Positions 1 to 7,919 are shown, counted from the stretch's first letter. The stretch is DNA of 64,000 nt from CAYXST01 sp964472495 (GCA_964472495.1 CAYYLD010000001.1:62001-126000); one strand, 5' to 3'. Notes: generated from the letters alone by a model not told the origin. Translations and numbers: made by a program.

Positions 1-511
1 AATTCTTGATAAAGGGAGTCGCCCCCTCAATAATCAAAGTATCTACCTCTAATCTGACGCCGTTCATACCGACCGGGTCTTTAATGCCGATTTGGTCGTC
101 AACCGAAAAAGAACGGGGGATAATATGAAGAATTTCCCGATTAGGTGAAATAGAGATGGCTGAAGCGGCATTGATGGCCCGTTCAACATCTTCTCGCGAA
201 ATCTCGCCATCAGCCCGAGAAACGGCCACTACGCCTTTACTGGTTCGAGAAGTAATATGATTACCGCTCAAACTGACATAGGCCCGTTCAATGGAAACCC
301 CACTATTCCGCTCGGCCTCCTGGACTGATTGACTGATATTCTTGACTGCTTCTTCAATATCAACGACCACTCCTCGCCGCAAACCAAAAGAAGGTACCTG
401 ACTAACGCCAATAATCTGAGGCTTGGTCTGGTCAGCCCTTATTTTAGCGACAACTGTTCGAACAAAGCAACTACCGACATCTAAACCAACAATGATAGTT
501 TCTTTAGCCAT
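1..511 (-). CDS. ftsA: Cell division protein FtsA, N-terminal part (cut by window edge)
   Basis: Actin-like ATPase that tethers the FtsZ ring to the membrane and recruits the divisome. The visible 170 residues begin MAKETIIVGLDVGS, the phosphate-1 loop of the actin/Hsp70 fold. They continue through the 1A/1C region, with typical FtsA phrases such as SLSGNHI near residue 100 and a glycine-rich segment near residue 145. The C-terminal half and the amphipathic tail lie outside the window. The start ATG overlaps the ybeY stop by 8 nt, so the two are translationally coupled and no separate promoter is visible. The usual upstream partner ftsQ is not here; ybeY takes its place. FtsA is clearly favoured over other actin-fold proteins such as MreB or PilM. 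Confidence 0.9.
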   Translation of the reverse strand, partial: MAKETIIVGLDVGSCFVRTVVAKIRADQTKPQIIGVSQVPSFGLRRGVVVDIEEAVKNISQSVQEAERNSGVSIERAYVSLSGNHITSRTSKGVVAVSRADGEISREDVERAINAASAISISPNREILHIIPRSFSVDDQIGIKDPVGMNGVRLEVDTLIIEGATPFIKN

Positions 512-998
512 AATTCACTTTTTTTAATATTTTCTCTTCCATTGCCTTCATCTCTTTCGCTTCTTGTTTATTTTGCTCATGGTCATAGCCCAGTAAATGA
601 AGTATCCCATGGATTAATAAAATGGTCAATTCCTTTTTTAAAGGATGACCTAAGCGCTTGGCCTGTTTCTTGGCTCGGGGATAGCAAATAATAACTTCTC
701 CCAGCCGCTTAATTTTGTCCGGCGGCTCAACAAATTCAATGTCTCGGCCTTTTCTCAAACGAGGGAAGGCCTTGGCTAAATAGGGTAAAACTGATTTATC
801 ACCAAAAGCCAGGACATCAGTTGCCCGATTTCTCCCCCGATAGATTTTATTCAACTTTCTCATCCGGCCATCACCAACAATAGCCAAACTGATTTCTGTC
901 TTATCTTTAACCCCAACAGTTTTCAAAACAACTTCAGCTATTTTTTGAAACAGCTTCTCATCTATCTCATTCTGAGTAAAATTATGAATTTCCAACAT
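504..998 (-). CDS. ybeY: Endoribonuclease YbeY (rRNA maturation factor)
   Basis: Zinc-dependent single-strand endoribonuclease used in 16S rRNA 3'-end maturation and 70S quality control. The 164-aa protein has the family signature HGILHLLGYDH at residues 130-140; the zinc ligands would be H130, H134 and H140. Upstream are the typical NKIYRGRNRATDVLAF core strand and loop (about 50-65). Length is normal for the family (150-170 aa). The start ATG overlaps the stop of the upstream gene (TAATG) and its own stop overlaps the ftsA start, so it is the middle cistron of a compact minus-strand operon. Several other RNA-processing genes lie nearby (beta-CASP RNase, RtcB). Confidence 0.95.
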   Translation of the reverse strand: MLEIHNFTQNEIDEKLFQKIAEVVLKTVGVKDKTEISLAIVGDGRMRKLNKIYRGRNRATDVLAFGDKSVLPYLAKAFPRLRKGRDIEFVEPPDKIKRLGEVIICYPRAKKQAKRLGHPLKKELTILLIHGILHLLGYDHEQNKQEAKEMKAMEEKILKKVNYG

Positions 999-2245
999 TA
1001 GTCAATGAATTTAAAAGTGGAAAGGATTTGGTCAAATTCCTCTCTATAACTTTCGGTAATCAATGCAAAAGATATTACTTTTTTATAGACATCATGGTTT
1101 CCTAATGTGAAAGAGGATTTAGTTTTGTCTTCAAAATCTCCAACAATTGCGATAATCGGGTCTTCTCCTCTACTCCAAGCTCCCATACTCCATGTTTTCC
1201 ATTCTGATAGAAATCCAATTGTTTTATTATCATCAATAATCTTCTGATAAGTTATGAGTTCGCTTTTTTCTTCTCCTATAAACATTCTTGGCTCATCGTT
1301 TTTGATGGCTTCTTCAAAAGTTTCTCCCTGGATGTTTAAATTTCTTGACCAGGAATTGTTTGCTATCATGACATTTCCTTCTTTGTCATATATAGCGCCG
1401 ATGGTATAACCCATACCCTTCTTATAATCCCAATCCTTAGGATATTTTACTTCAAATCCATACTCTTCGTTGCGGTAAGTTTGCCAGTCGGCTGTGTCAG
1501 CTTCAATGAATTTAAAAGTGGAAAGGATTAGTTTTATCGTTTTCAACTCTGTTGAATCAGCTTTAAACCCGGGGAAAGGGAAATTTGTATCAACATGTAT
1601 AAATATCTCATGTCCATCGACAATGATTGGCTCCTCTAAAAACTGTATGCAGTAAATATATCCCTCGTCTATTGTATATCTTACTTTGGTACTAATACCA
1701 CCAACAAGGATATCATCATCTACACGAACTCCGCCTCCTAATCCCGTACCCATATCGTAATGAACCCGTATATTCTTTTCGTCTTCGCGTCTTAACCCGA
1801 AATGGATAAAAAAATCTTCAGATACAGGAGAGAAAATAGTATATTTTACATAATCATAATCTTCGTTACCGACTGCGATTGGCATTGATTGGGCATCCGA
1901 AAAAATTTCTTCAGTTTTCCAATCCTCCGGATACTTCAGCTCAAACCCATATTCTTCATTCCGATAAGTCTGCCAGTCGGCTGTTTGGTCAGTTGGTTCT
2001 TCAGCCGGTTCTTCCTCGCCAGCCGTGGGCAATTCAACTGGTTCTGACTGAGGAGCGAAATAGTGATAAGCGCCGTAGCTGATTAAGCCGACTATCATAA
2101 CTGATAGAACCACAATCAAAACAGATGCCCACGCAGGCAAACCGGATTTTTGAGGCATCTCCGGCTGAATACTCGGTTGGGCCTGCTGCGATTCTTGGGG
2201 AATATTCGGCTGATTAGGTTGATTTGGTTGGGTTGATTGATCCAT
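998..2245 (-). CDS. Membrane-anchored protein with two PsbP-like repeats
   Basis: 415-aa protein of unknown function. The N-terminus (1-35) is rich in Pro, Gln and Asn and should be cytoplasmic. One membrane helix follows (about 39-62), then an acidic linker (about 67-90). The rest should be extracellular. It holds two related units, each opening with TADWQTYRNEEYGFE (Trp91 and Trp254) and closing with a STFKFI phrase, so the domain arose by tandem duplication. The opening phrase YGFxxKYPxDW resembles the PsbP-like/DUF fold found in many bacterial surface lipoproteins. The DNA of the two opening and closing segments is nearly identical, which suggests a recent duplication or gene conversion. 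Start ATG has no clear ribosome-binding site. Confidence 0.75.
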   Translation of the reverse strand: MDQSTQPNQPNQPNIPQESQQAQPSIQPEMPQKSGLPAWASVLIVVLSVMIVGLISYGAYHYFAPQSEPVELPTAGEEEPAEEPTDQTADWQTYRNEEYGFELKYPEDWKTEEIFSDAQSMPIAVGNEDYDYVKYTIFSPVSEDFFIHFGLRREDEKNIRVHYDMGTGLGGGVRVDDDILVGGISTKVRYTIDEGYIYCIQFLEEPIIVDGHEIFIHVDTNFPFPGFKADSTELKTIKLILSTFKFIEADTADWQTYRNEEYGFEVKYPKDWDYKKGMGYTIGAIYDKEGNVMIANNSWSRNLNIQGETFEEAIKNDEPRMFIGEEKSELITYQKIIDDNKTIGFLSEWKTWSMGAWSRGEDPIIAIVGDFEDKTKSSFTLGNHDVYKKVISFALITESYREEFDQILSTFKFID

Positions 2246-2246
2246 C

Positions 2247-2320
2247 GATTTAAGGATCGTCTTTTCGGATACGTCCTCGCTTACGGCGAGGGCATAATCC
2301 TCAATGGCAATCCTTAAATC
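2247..2320. repeat. Nested inverted repeat in the leader of the 415-aa gene
   Basis: Arms GATTTAAGGAT (2247-2257) and ATCCTTAAATC (2310-2320) are perfect 11-bp complements. A second hairpin, CCTCGC/GCGAGG, sits inside (2275-2291). The left arm touches the start codon of the minus-strand gene at 2245, so on RNA it could hide the initiation region. The inner GC-rich hairpin resembles the other small palindromes scattered through this window. Confidence 0.5.
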
Positions 2321-2333
2321 CGTATATCAGAGC

Positions 2334-2831
2334 TTAAGCTTTCCCAAGTTCTTCCTGAACAATTTTATTGACCAGATTTCCATCAGCTTTGCCCTTTAAC
2401 TGGGTCATCAGCGCGCCCATAACTTTACCGGTATCCTTGGGACCACTGGCTCCCAATTCTTCTATTTTCTCCTTAACTAATTTACTGATTTCTTCTTCAG
2501 GCATCTGTTCGGGTAAATAACTGACCAAAATTTTTAATTCTTTTTTCTCCTGGTCAGCCAAGTCCTGGCGATTGCCTTTTTCATATTGTTCAATGGAATC
2601 CTTTCGTTTTTTCGCTTCACTAGAAATAACTTCCGTGGTTTCCTCATCGGTCAACTTGCTCAATTTGTCCAATTTCTCCAAATCTTCTCCGCTTTTGCTT
2701 AATTTAGCTCTCTTTTCTTTTTCCTTATTAAAAACAGCAGCCATCAACATACGCAAAACCGAGACCTTTAATTGGTCCCTAGCTTGCATGGCTTTCTTGG
2801 TATCAGCTTGGATTTTTTCTTTAAGCGACAT
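2334..2831 (-). CDS. yqeY: GatB/YqeY domain protein
   Basis: 165-aa all-helical protein of the YqeY family, related to the tail domain of the GatB amidotransferase subunit. The family is thought to bind tRNA or assist amidotransferases; its precise role is not established. The N-terminus MSLKEKIQADTKKAMQARDQ and the motif LPEQMPEEEISKLV (about 109-122) followed by GKVMGALMTQLKGKADGNLV are diagnostic. It follows rpsU by a few bases on the same strand, the classic rpsU-yqeY order. A GGAG ribosome-binding site lies about 10 nt before the start. The middle segment (about 40-70) is a highly charged, likely coiled stretch rich in Lys and Glu. Confidence 0.9.
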   Translation of the reverse strand: MSLKEKIQADTKKAMQARDQLKVSVLRMLMAAVFNKEKEKRAKLSKSGEDLEKLDKLSKLTDEETTEVISSEAKKRKDSIEQYEKGNRQDLADQEKKELKILVSYLPEQMPEEEISKLVKEKIEELGASGPKDTGKVMGALMTQLKGKADGNLVNKIVQEELGKA

Positions 2832-2837
2832 TCAGAT

Positions 2838-3080
2838 TTATCTCCTTTTCCATTTGGGCTCCTCTTCTAAAAGTCCCATTTTTCTCAATTTCTCTTTTTC
2901 TTTGCCGATGCGGGTTCTCCTTAAGGCGCTGGCTCGTCTTTCTCGTTTAGTCTTCCCTCTTTCGCGGAATCTGGCTTTGCGAGCCCGAATCAAAATACCG
3001 CTTTGTTGGATTCTGCGGGTAAAGCGTCTTAACAAACTGCGAGGATTTTCTCGCTCCCTTTTTTTAACCTCAATAACCAC
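2838..3080 (-). CDS. rpsU: Small ribosomal subunit protein bS21
   Basis: Very basic 80-aa protein of the 30S subunit platform, next to the anti-Shine-Dalgarno end of 16S rRNA. The ENPRSLLRRFTRRIQQSGIL segment matches the bS21 core (E..ALRRF.R...); a long Arg/Lys-rich tail follows. I place the start at the GTG at 3078-3080, giving MVIEVKKRE. A perfect AAAAGGAGG lies 8 nt before it, whereas an upstream in-frame GTG at 3087-3089 overlaps that ribosome-binding site and is unlikely to be used. The gene leads into yqeY and follows the LOG-family gene closely. At 80 aa it is slightly longer than the common 58-71 aa. Confidence 0.9.
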   Translation of the reverse strand: MVIEVKKRERENPRSLLRRFTRRIQQSGILIRARKARFRERGKTKRERRASALRRTRIGKEKEKLRKMGLLEEEPKWKRR

Positions 3081-3095
3081 ATAAGTCACCTCCTT

Positions 3096-3665
3096 TTACG
3101 GTTTGATTTCTTTTTCCTTATCAATTAATTTAATCAGTTTTTCGACTAATTTTTGGGGGTCAGAATCGTAAACGATTTTACCTGGTCCTCGGTGAGAATT
3201 AGCGACAATTTCTTTAATCATATCAGCCGTACCACCGGTGCCGGTCAAAACGCCTATCGGCTTTCTGTCCTCAAAAGCGATACTGAATTCGTTCAGGGTA
3301 CCCATCCGACCGCAAACAATGATGACCGCATCAGAAGAACGGGTCAAAAGCAAATTGCGGCCAGCGTATTCAAATCCGGTGTAAATAACTAAATCATGGA
3401 AATCAACCGGCAGACGATATTTTCTCAAATGAGCTTTTTCGGAAGCAGCTGGCGAAAGACCGACAACGATACCGTTAACCTCTTTAGCTCCGATAGCCGC
3501 CCAATAAGGAACGCCTGTGGTCGCTCCGGTAACCAAAACTCCATTTTGTTTAACAATCTGGCGGCCTAATTCTTTGGCTAAATCCAAGGCATTCTTGGAA
3601 CAATGATTGGTTTCAGCCGCTCCGGAAACACAAATTTTGTATTTTAAGTATTTTTTCTTTTCCAT
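3096..3665 (-). CDS. LOG/TIGR00725-like Rossmann protein
   Basis: 189-aa SLOG-superfamily protein, the fold shared by cytokinin-activating LOG phosphoribohydrolases, DprA and MoCo carrier proteins. A nucleotide-binding GATTGVPYWAAIGA loop lies near residues 46-60, and a CGRMGTLNEFSIAFE segment (about 118-132) corresponds to the GGxGTxxE catalytic motif of LOG enzymes. Here the second glycine position is Arg-Met, so phosphoribohydrolase activity is uncertain. It sits directly upstream of rpsU on the same strand. Length fits the family. The substrate cannot be read from sequence; a nucleotide or nucleotide-derived ligand is likely. Confidence 0.7.
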   Translation of the reverse strand: MEKKKYLKYKICVSGAAETNHCSKNALDLAKELGRQIVKQNGVLVTGATTGVPYWAAIGAKEVNGIVVGLSPAASEKAHLRKYRLPVDFHDLVIYTGFEYAGRNLLLTRSSDAVIIVCGRMGTLNEFSIAFEDRKPIGVLTGTGGTADMIKEIVANSHRGPGKIVYDSDPQKLVEKLIKLIDKEKEIKP

Positions 3666-3684
3666 CTACTTTAGCTTACTATTT

Positions 3685-5082
3685 TTATCGCTTTTTGTCA
3701 AAAGAGAGGTCGATTACTTGGCCCGTTTCCGGCGCTTCGGCGGCTAATCCTAAATGGTCTTTAATCTTCTGGGTCAAAGCCAAGGCCGGTTTTTCCTCGC
3801 CCTGAACAACAAAGACTTTCTTGAGCGTCTTCTTCATCGGTCTAAGCCAAGCCAAAAGTGTTTCTTGGTCAGCATGAGCTGAATAACCGCCAATCGCCCT
3901 AATTTGTATCTTAACCGGCACTGCTTGACCGAATATTCTGACTGTTTTTGCCCCATCTAAAATCTTTCGACCGATTGTCCCGGGAACCTGATAACAAATA
4001 ATCAAGAGAGTATTTTTCGGGTCGGCTAAATATATTTTTTCGTGATGTAAAATACGACCGCCGGTTGACATACCCGAACCGGCAATAATCACTTTAGGCG
4101 GCTTAGTTTGATTAATCGCTTTGGACTCGGGGACGGTTGGCGTCATTTTCAAACCGGGAAATTTAAAAAGATTATCGCCGGACTCAATCAGATAACTGGC
4201 TTCCTGATTGAAATATTGAGGATATTTCTGATAAATTTGAGTCAATTCAATGGCCAGAGGACTATCAAGAAAAATAGGCAACTGAGGGATACGGTGATTT
4301 TCAACCAATTCGTTCAATTCGTAGAGAATTTCTTGAGTTCGTTCCAAAGCAAAAGTCGGAATAAGTAAGACACCTCCTCGGCTGACTGCCTCTTCAATCG
4401 TATCTTCTAATAAATCTTTACGCTGTTTTTTATCTTCATGGAGACGGTCACCATAAGTTGATTCAATAACGACATAGTCAGCCTGGTCAATAAACTCGGT
4501 CGGTCTTAGAAGAGGTACCGGCGGATTACCCAAATCCCCCGAAAAAACTATTTTCCGCCAAGGGCGGACCCGCCTCTGGCGGGTTTCATCCTTTGCCCAA
4601 ACCTCAATAAAGGCCGAACCTAAAATATGACCGGCCTCTCTGAAACAAAAAGAAATCTCTTCGTTTAACTTGATTTGTTCTCCGTAATCTACTCCTTGAA
4701 AAAGAGCTAAAGTTTGCTCTACGTCAGCTCGGTCAAAAAAAGATGGCTGACCTGTTATCTGGGCAATTTCCTGTTGAATTTCTTCGGCGTCAAAAAGCAT
4801 TATCCGGCTAAAATCCTTAGTTGGCTTGGTGGCTAAAATTTTCCCCCGGAAACCTTCCTTGACCAAGCGGGGCAAACGGCCGATATGGTCAATATGGGCG
4901 TGAGTAATCAAAACGGCCTCGATTTCTCGAGGTGAATAAGGAAATTTTTGGCGATTCATCTTCCGAGCCGCTCCGCCACCTTGAAACAAACCACAATCAA
5001 CTAAGATTTTGGTTTGCTTGGTCTCCAATAAATAATTAACGCCAGTTACCCATCTGGCCCCACCGTAAAAATGTAGTTTCAT
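3685..5082 (-). CDS. MBL-fold beta-CASP RNA-processing exonuclease
   Basis: 465-aa metallo-beta-lactamase/beta-CASP nuclease of the YSH1/CPSF73 type, expected to cut or trim RNA in the cytoplasm. The zinc motif ITHAHIDHIG gives H61, H63, D65 and H66. Further ligand strands are EAGHILGSA and VFSGDLG. The beta-CASP part has PTFALERTQEIL and AGSGMSTGGRILHH, and the C-terminal metal motif is GGYSAHADQ. Full length for the family. Between strand FIEVW and KIVFSGD the protein carries about 10 extra basic residues (DETRQRRVRPWR) encoded by a GC-rich palindrome at 4555-4586, probably an in-frame repeat insertion. No ribosome-binding site; a TAGGAT box lies 7 nt before the ATG. Confidence 0.92.
   Translation of the reverse strand: MKLHFYGGARWVTGVNYLLETKQTKILVDCGLFQGGGAARKMNRQKFPYSPREIEAVLITHAHIDHIGRLPRLVKEGFRGKILATKPTKDFSRIMLFDAEEIQQEIAQITGQPSFFDRADVEQTLALFQGVDYGEQIKLNEEISFCFREAGHILGSAFIEVWAKDETRQRRVRPWRKIVFSGDLGNPPVPLLRPTEFIDQADYVVIESTYGDRLHEDKKQRKDLLEDTIEEAVSRGGVLLIPTFALERTQEILYELNELVENHRIPQLPIFLDSPLAIELTQIYQKYPQYFNQEASYLIESGDNLFKFPGLKMTPTVPESKAINQTKPPKVIIAGSGMSTGGRILHHEKIYLADPKNTLLIICYQVPGTIGRKILDGAKTVRIFGQAVPVKIQIRAIGGYSAHADQETLLAWLRPMKKTLKKVFVVQGEEKPALALTQKIKDHLGLAAEAPETGQVIDLSFDKKR
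4555..4586. repeat. GC-rich palindromic repeat (type B) inside the beta-CASP gene
   Basis: CCGCCAAGGGCGG is followed by CCCGCCTCTGGCGGG, two small hairpins in tandem, far richer in GC than the surrounding gene. Related sequence occurs in-frame in the LCP gene (12501-12558) and just after smpB (43996-44016). Translated here, it gives an Arg-rich loop. Confidence 0.6.
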
Positions 5083-5125
5083 TAACTTTATCCTATCAGA
5101 ATCTTTTTAAAAATAAAAGCCATTA

Positions 5126-5235
5126 TTAAAGGGCGTACCTTAAAAGTACACCCTTGCTCAACCATCACTCTTAAAATATTCCTTAATCAATAAATTTTAG
5201 ATGGAAAGGGTGTACTTTTAAGGCACGCCCTTTAA
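5126..5235. repeat. Long inverted repeat with type A termini between two genes
   Basis: 30-bp arms at 5126-5155 and 5206-5235 are complementary with a single mismatch, enclosing a loop of about 50 nt rich in A and T. The ends (TTAAAGGGCGTACCTT and its complement) match the ends of the palindrome family found in leuS, argS and metG, but the centre is different. It lies between the beta-CASP gene start and the end of the YkuK-like gene, where it could also act as a terminator-like hairpin. Confidence 0.7.
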
Positions 5236-5245
5236 ACCTAATTGT

Positions 5246-5737
5246 TTATATGTATTTGTCCGCCACATGAGAAGCGGCGTAAGATTCTGGCTTAATTTTA
5301 GCTTTAAAACCATTACCTCGAACCATGCCAACCACTTCTTTAATCATTTCCCGGGTCGGCCCGTTTTGCCCGACATCAATGTGAATTTGGAAATCGTAGT
5401 TAGGTAAATCAGACTTAGTCAATGAGGTTTTTAATTGTTTAAGCATATCTTGAGCCACCTGTAAAGATAAAGCTACCTCCTGATAAATACGGTCGCGAAG
5501 CGTATGATAGATTCTATGTCCATTGGTCCTTTTCCAAAAATAGCGGCCGCCGTGACCAATCCGATAGACAATTACGGCCGTAACAAAATCAGCCCTCTTG
5601 TCACCATTAGAATCAGTGCCGACAACTAAGCGATATTTTGATTGATCATCTTGGCTAATAAAACTAGCTATTTCCTTGGTTACCCTGGTTAGTTGAAGAC
5701 GACCCTTGGTTGGACTATGGAAAAAATCACTTTTCAT
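5246..5737 (-). CDS. YkuK-like (DUF458) RNase H-fold protein
   Basis: 163-aa protein matching the YkuK/DUF458 family, which is predicted to adopt an RNase H-like fold; its biological role is not settled. Recognisable parts are the N-terminal MKSDFFHSPTKGRL, the acidic first strand LVVGTDSNGD (about 39-48) and DFQIHIDVGQNGPTREMI (about 116-133), where aspartates could bind metal. The C-terminus PESYAASHVADKYI is also typical. It stands alone, with its own promoter (TTGCCA, 17 bp, TATATT) whose -10 box ends 9 nt before the ATG and no ribosome-binding site, so the mRNA is probably leaderless. Confidence 0.8.
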   Translation of the reverse strand: MKSDFFHSPTKGRLQLTRVTKEIASFISQDDQSKYRLVVGTDSNGDKRADFVTAVIVYRIGHGGRYFWKRTNGHRIYHTLRDRIYQEVALSLQVAQDMLKQLKTSLTKSDLPNYDFQIHIDVGQNGPTREMIKEVVGMVRGNGFKAKIKPESYAASHVADKYI

Positions 5738-5746
5738 CTTAATTCC

Positions 5747-5775
5747 AATATACTATTTTATCTCTTTTTTGGCAA
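5747..5775 (-). promoter_or_regulatory. Promoter of the YkuK-like gene
   Basis: On the minus strand TTGCCA (5770-5775) and TATATT (5747-5752) are spaced by 17 bp. The -10 box ends 9 nt before the ATG at 5737, which places the expected transcription start within about three bases of the start codon. Confidence 0.6.
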
Positions 5776-5823
5776 GCCCTTTTGCGGCGGCGAACTTCGG
5801 CCGGCTCCCGTTAATCGGCCTGA

Positions 5824-5985
5824 TTAAGAAGAAGCAAGTTTGTTTCTTTCTAATCCCAATTTCTGGTAAATTTGGTAAATCTTTTTCTTTTGTTCGGCTA
5901 CGTTTAAAATCTCCCGTCTAAGGTGGGCCTTTTCTTGGCGAATATATTTACGGATACCTTCCGGCAATCTTTTTCTTCTGGTCAT
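5824..5985 (-). CDS. Small basic protein of 53 aa, unknown function
   Basis: An ATG-to-TAA frame filling a gap of about 300 bases between the YkuK-like gene and rtcB. The protein starts MTRRKRLPEGIRKYIRQEKA, is strongly basic and should form one or two long amphipathic helices; it continues with KKKIYQIYQKLGLERNK. It has no membrane segment or cysteines. The coding bias (AAA/GAA-rich, few rare codons, helix-forming composition) resembles the neighbours and supports a real gene rather than a random frame. No strong ribosome-binding site is visible. RNA or nucleic-acid binding is possible from charge alone, but no family is recognised. Confidence 0.6.
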   Translation of the reverse strand: MTRRKRLPEGIRKYIRQEKAHLRREILNVAEQKKKIYQIYQKLGLERNKLASS

Positions 5986-6003
5986 AATTCTAACCCAATG
6001 AAA

Positions 6004-6036
6004 GGCCCTTGAGGAAAATTCAAGAGCCTGTTTTTT
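6004..6036. terminator. Hairpin after rtcB
   Basis: GGCCCTTGA (6004-6012) pairs with TCAAGAGCC (6020-6028) with one mismatch, followed on the plus strand by TGTTTTTTATT. On the minus strand it sits just downstream of rtcB but lacks a good T-run there, so its direction is uncertain. Confidence 0.35.
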
Positions 6037-6047
6037 ATTGATTTATT

Positions 6048-7487
6048 CTATTCCCCCTTAATCACGGCCAAAGGAACTAAGCGAGCCACTTTCTTGGATA
6101 AACCAGCCTGATGGACTACTTCAATAACATTATCAATATTCTTATAAGCCAAGGGAGCTTCCTCGGCTATCCCTCGCAAAGAATGACATTTAACGACAAT
6201 GCCTTTGCTCTCCAATTGTCTGACTACTTCCGGACCGGAAATTCTTCTTCTGGCGGCATGACGGGACATTGTCCGGCCAGCGCCGTGACAAGTACTGAAA
6301 AAACTTTCCTCGCCTTCCTTGGTGCCGACTAAAACATATGAAGCTGTCCCCATACTGCCGGGAATTAAAACCGGCTGGCCAACCGACTGATACCTGGCTG
6401 GTATCTCTGAATGATCCGGCGGGAAAGCCCGGGTCGCCCCCTTCCGATGGACAATAACTTCGGTTTCTTTTCCTTCAATAACGTATTTTTCCTTTTTAAT
6501 AATATTATGGGCAACATCATAGAGGACTTCAAGTTTTTCTTCCGGACCCAAGATTTTCCGCCAGGCCTGGCTGGTATAGTAAGCAATCATATGGCGATTA
6601 GCCCAGGCATAATTGGCCGCTGAAGCCATAGCCGCAAAATAACGCTGCCCCTCTGATGAATTAAAAGGAACGCAGGCGAATTCCTTATCGGGAACTCTAA
6701 TCTTATACCTTTCCATAGCCGGAATCATTGTTCTTAAATAATCAGTGCAGACCTGATGGCCAAGTCCCCGACTACCAGTATGAATCATCAGAACAACCTG
6801 GTCTTCAAATAAGCCGAAAGCTTTGGCTACTTCCGGGTTAAAGATTTGGGCTACTTTTTGGATTTCTAAAAAATGATTGCCAGAGCCAAGCGTACCCACT
6901 TGGTCACGGCCTCGATTTTTAGCCCTTTCAGAAACAGTTCGGCTGTCAGCCCAATCTAATTTGCCGCCGGCTTCACAATTCTCCACGTCTTCCTTTCGGC
7001 CATAGCCCTGCTTTAACAGAATATTAGTCCCTCCTTCTAAAATTTTGTCGATCTGTTCTATGGTCAATTTTATTTTTCTCCCCCGGCCCAGTCCGGAAGG
7101 AACTTGATTTTGAATTTCAGTGGCTAATTTATCCAAATGAGGTCCAATTTCTTTTTCGGTATGTTCCGATTTTAATAAACGCATACCGCAGTTGATATCA
7201 TAGCCGCATATACCGGGCGAAATAATGCCATCAGAAATCCTGATAGCGGCCACCCCGCCAATCGGACTGGCATATCCTTCATGCATATCGGGCATGGCTA
7301 AAGCATATTTCTGGAGGCCGGGTAAAGTGGCTATGTTAACCAGCTGTTCAAGCGATTTATCTTCAAAGCTTCCTTCCAGCATCTCCTCGGAAAGATAAGC
7401 CCGGGCCGGTACCCTCATATCCGACCGAAACTTCTTGGGAATCTCCCAAAGATAATCGTTAATTTTGACTAAATCTTTCTTAATCAT
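6048..7487 (-). CDS. rtcB: RNA-splicing ligase RtcB
   Basis: GTP- and Mn2+-dependent RNA ligase that joins 2',3'-cyclic phosphate (or 3'-phosphate) ends to 5'-hydroxyl ends, used in tRNA splicing or RNA repair. The 479-aa protein shows the metal motif CGYDINCGMRLL (Asp97, Cys100), the segment GTLGSGNHFLEIQ, and CHGAGRTMSRHAA near residue 400 containing the histidine that carries GMP. KYALAMPDMHEGYASPIGG (60-78) is also a family hallmark. No intein is present. Its stop lies just before a hairpin, and its start overlaps the archease stop by 4 nt, so the ligase and its activator are co-translated. Confidence 0.97.
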   Translation of the reverse strand: MIKKDLVKINDYLWEIPKKFRSDMRVPARAYLSEEMLEGSFEDKSLEQLVNIATLPGLQKYALAMPDMHEGYASPIGGVAAIRISDGIISPGICGYDINCGMRLLKSEHTEKEIGPHLDKLATEIQNQVPSGLGRGRKIKLTIEQIDKILEGGTNILLKQGYGRKEDVENCEAGGKLDWADSRTVSERAKNRGRDQVGTLGSGNHFLEIQKVAQIFNPEVAKAFGLFEDQVVLMIHTGSRGLGHQVCTDYLRTMIPAMERYKIRVPDKEFACVPFNSSEGQRYFAAMASAANYAWANRHMIAYYTSQAWRKILGPEEKLEVLYDVAHNIIKKEKYVIEGKETEVIVHRKGATRAFPPDHSEIPARYQSVGQPVLIPGSMGTASYVLVGTKEGEESFFSTCHGAGRTMSRHAARRRISGPEVVRQLESKGIVVKCHSLRGIAEEAPLAYKNIDNVIEVVHQAGLSKKVARLVPLAVIKGE

Positions 7488-7888
7488 ATGTCAAAAACTA
7501 TTATCGCCTGCCACTGATTATTTGTTTCTTTAATCTCCAGTTGGTGATAAGTGGCTGCCTTAATCTCAAGCCGTTTCCGGTCAATTTTTCGGCCGGCTAT
7601 CTTAGCTTTTAAGCGGTTTTTGGATAATTCTTCTATTTGGAAATTATTGTAAACTTTTTGGTTGAGGTCGCTGCGAGACAAAATCTCATTAAGCCAGTCA
7701 ACTAAAAGAGAATTAAGGTCTGTTGATTTAATTTCTAATTGTTCCCATTCTTCAGCCGTCTTTTTAGCCGCCGGGTTCTGTTGTTCGGCTATAGCCAAAG
7801 CCGCATTAATAAAAAGCCCGGCTAAATCCTGACTATAAACTTTAATCTTTAAATCAGCTCTATGCTCTAAAAGCTCGTACTTCTTCAT
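7484..7888 (-). CDS. Archease, RtcB activator
   Basis: 134-aa archease-family protein. In other organisms archease speeds the guanylylation of RtcB and allows multiple turnovers. The family hallmarks are visible: an N-terminal LLEHRADLKIKV (Asp12 as metal ligand), the central TDLNSLLVDWLNEIL helix (about 78-92) and the C-terminal strand ending VFDI, where the last Asp is usually a ligand. It overlaps rtcB by 4 nt and should be made in fixed ratio with it. The pairing of these two genes is the strongest support for both calls. Confidence 0.93.
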   Translation of the reverse strand: MKKYELLEHRADLKIKVYSQDLAGLFINAALAIAEQQNPAAKKTAEEWEQLEIKSTDLNSLLVDWLNEILSRSDLNQKVYNNFQIEELSKNRLKAKIAGRKIDRKRLEIKAATYHQLEIKETNNQWQAIIVFDI

Positions 7889-7919
7889 GGTTTTATGATA
7901 ACCATTTTCAAACCAAATT

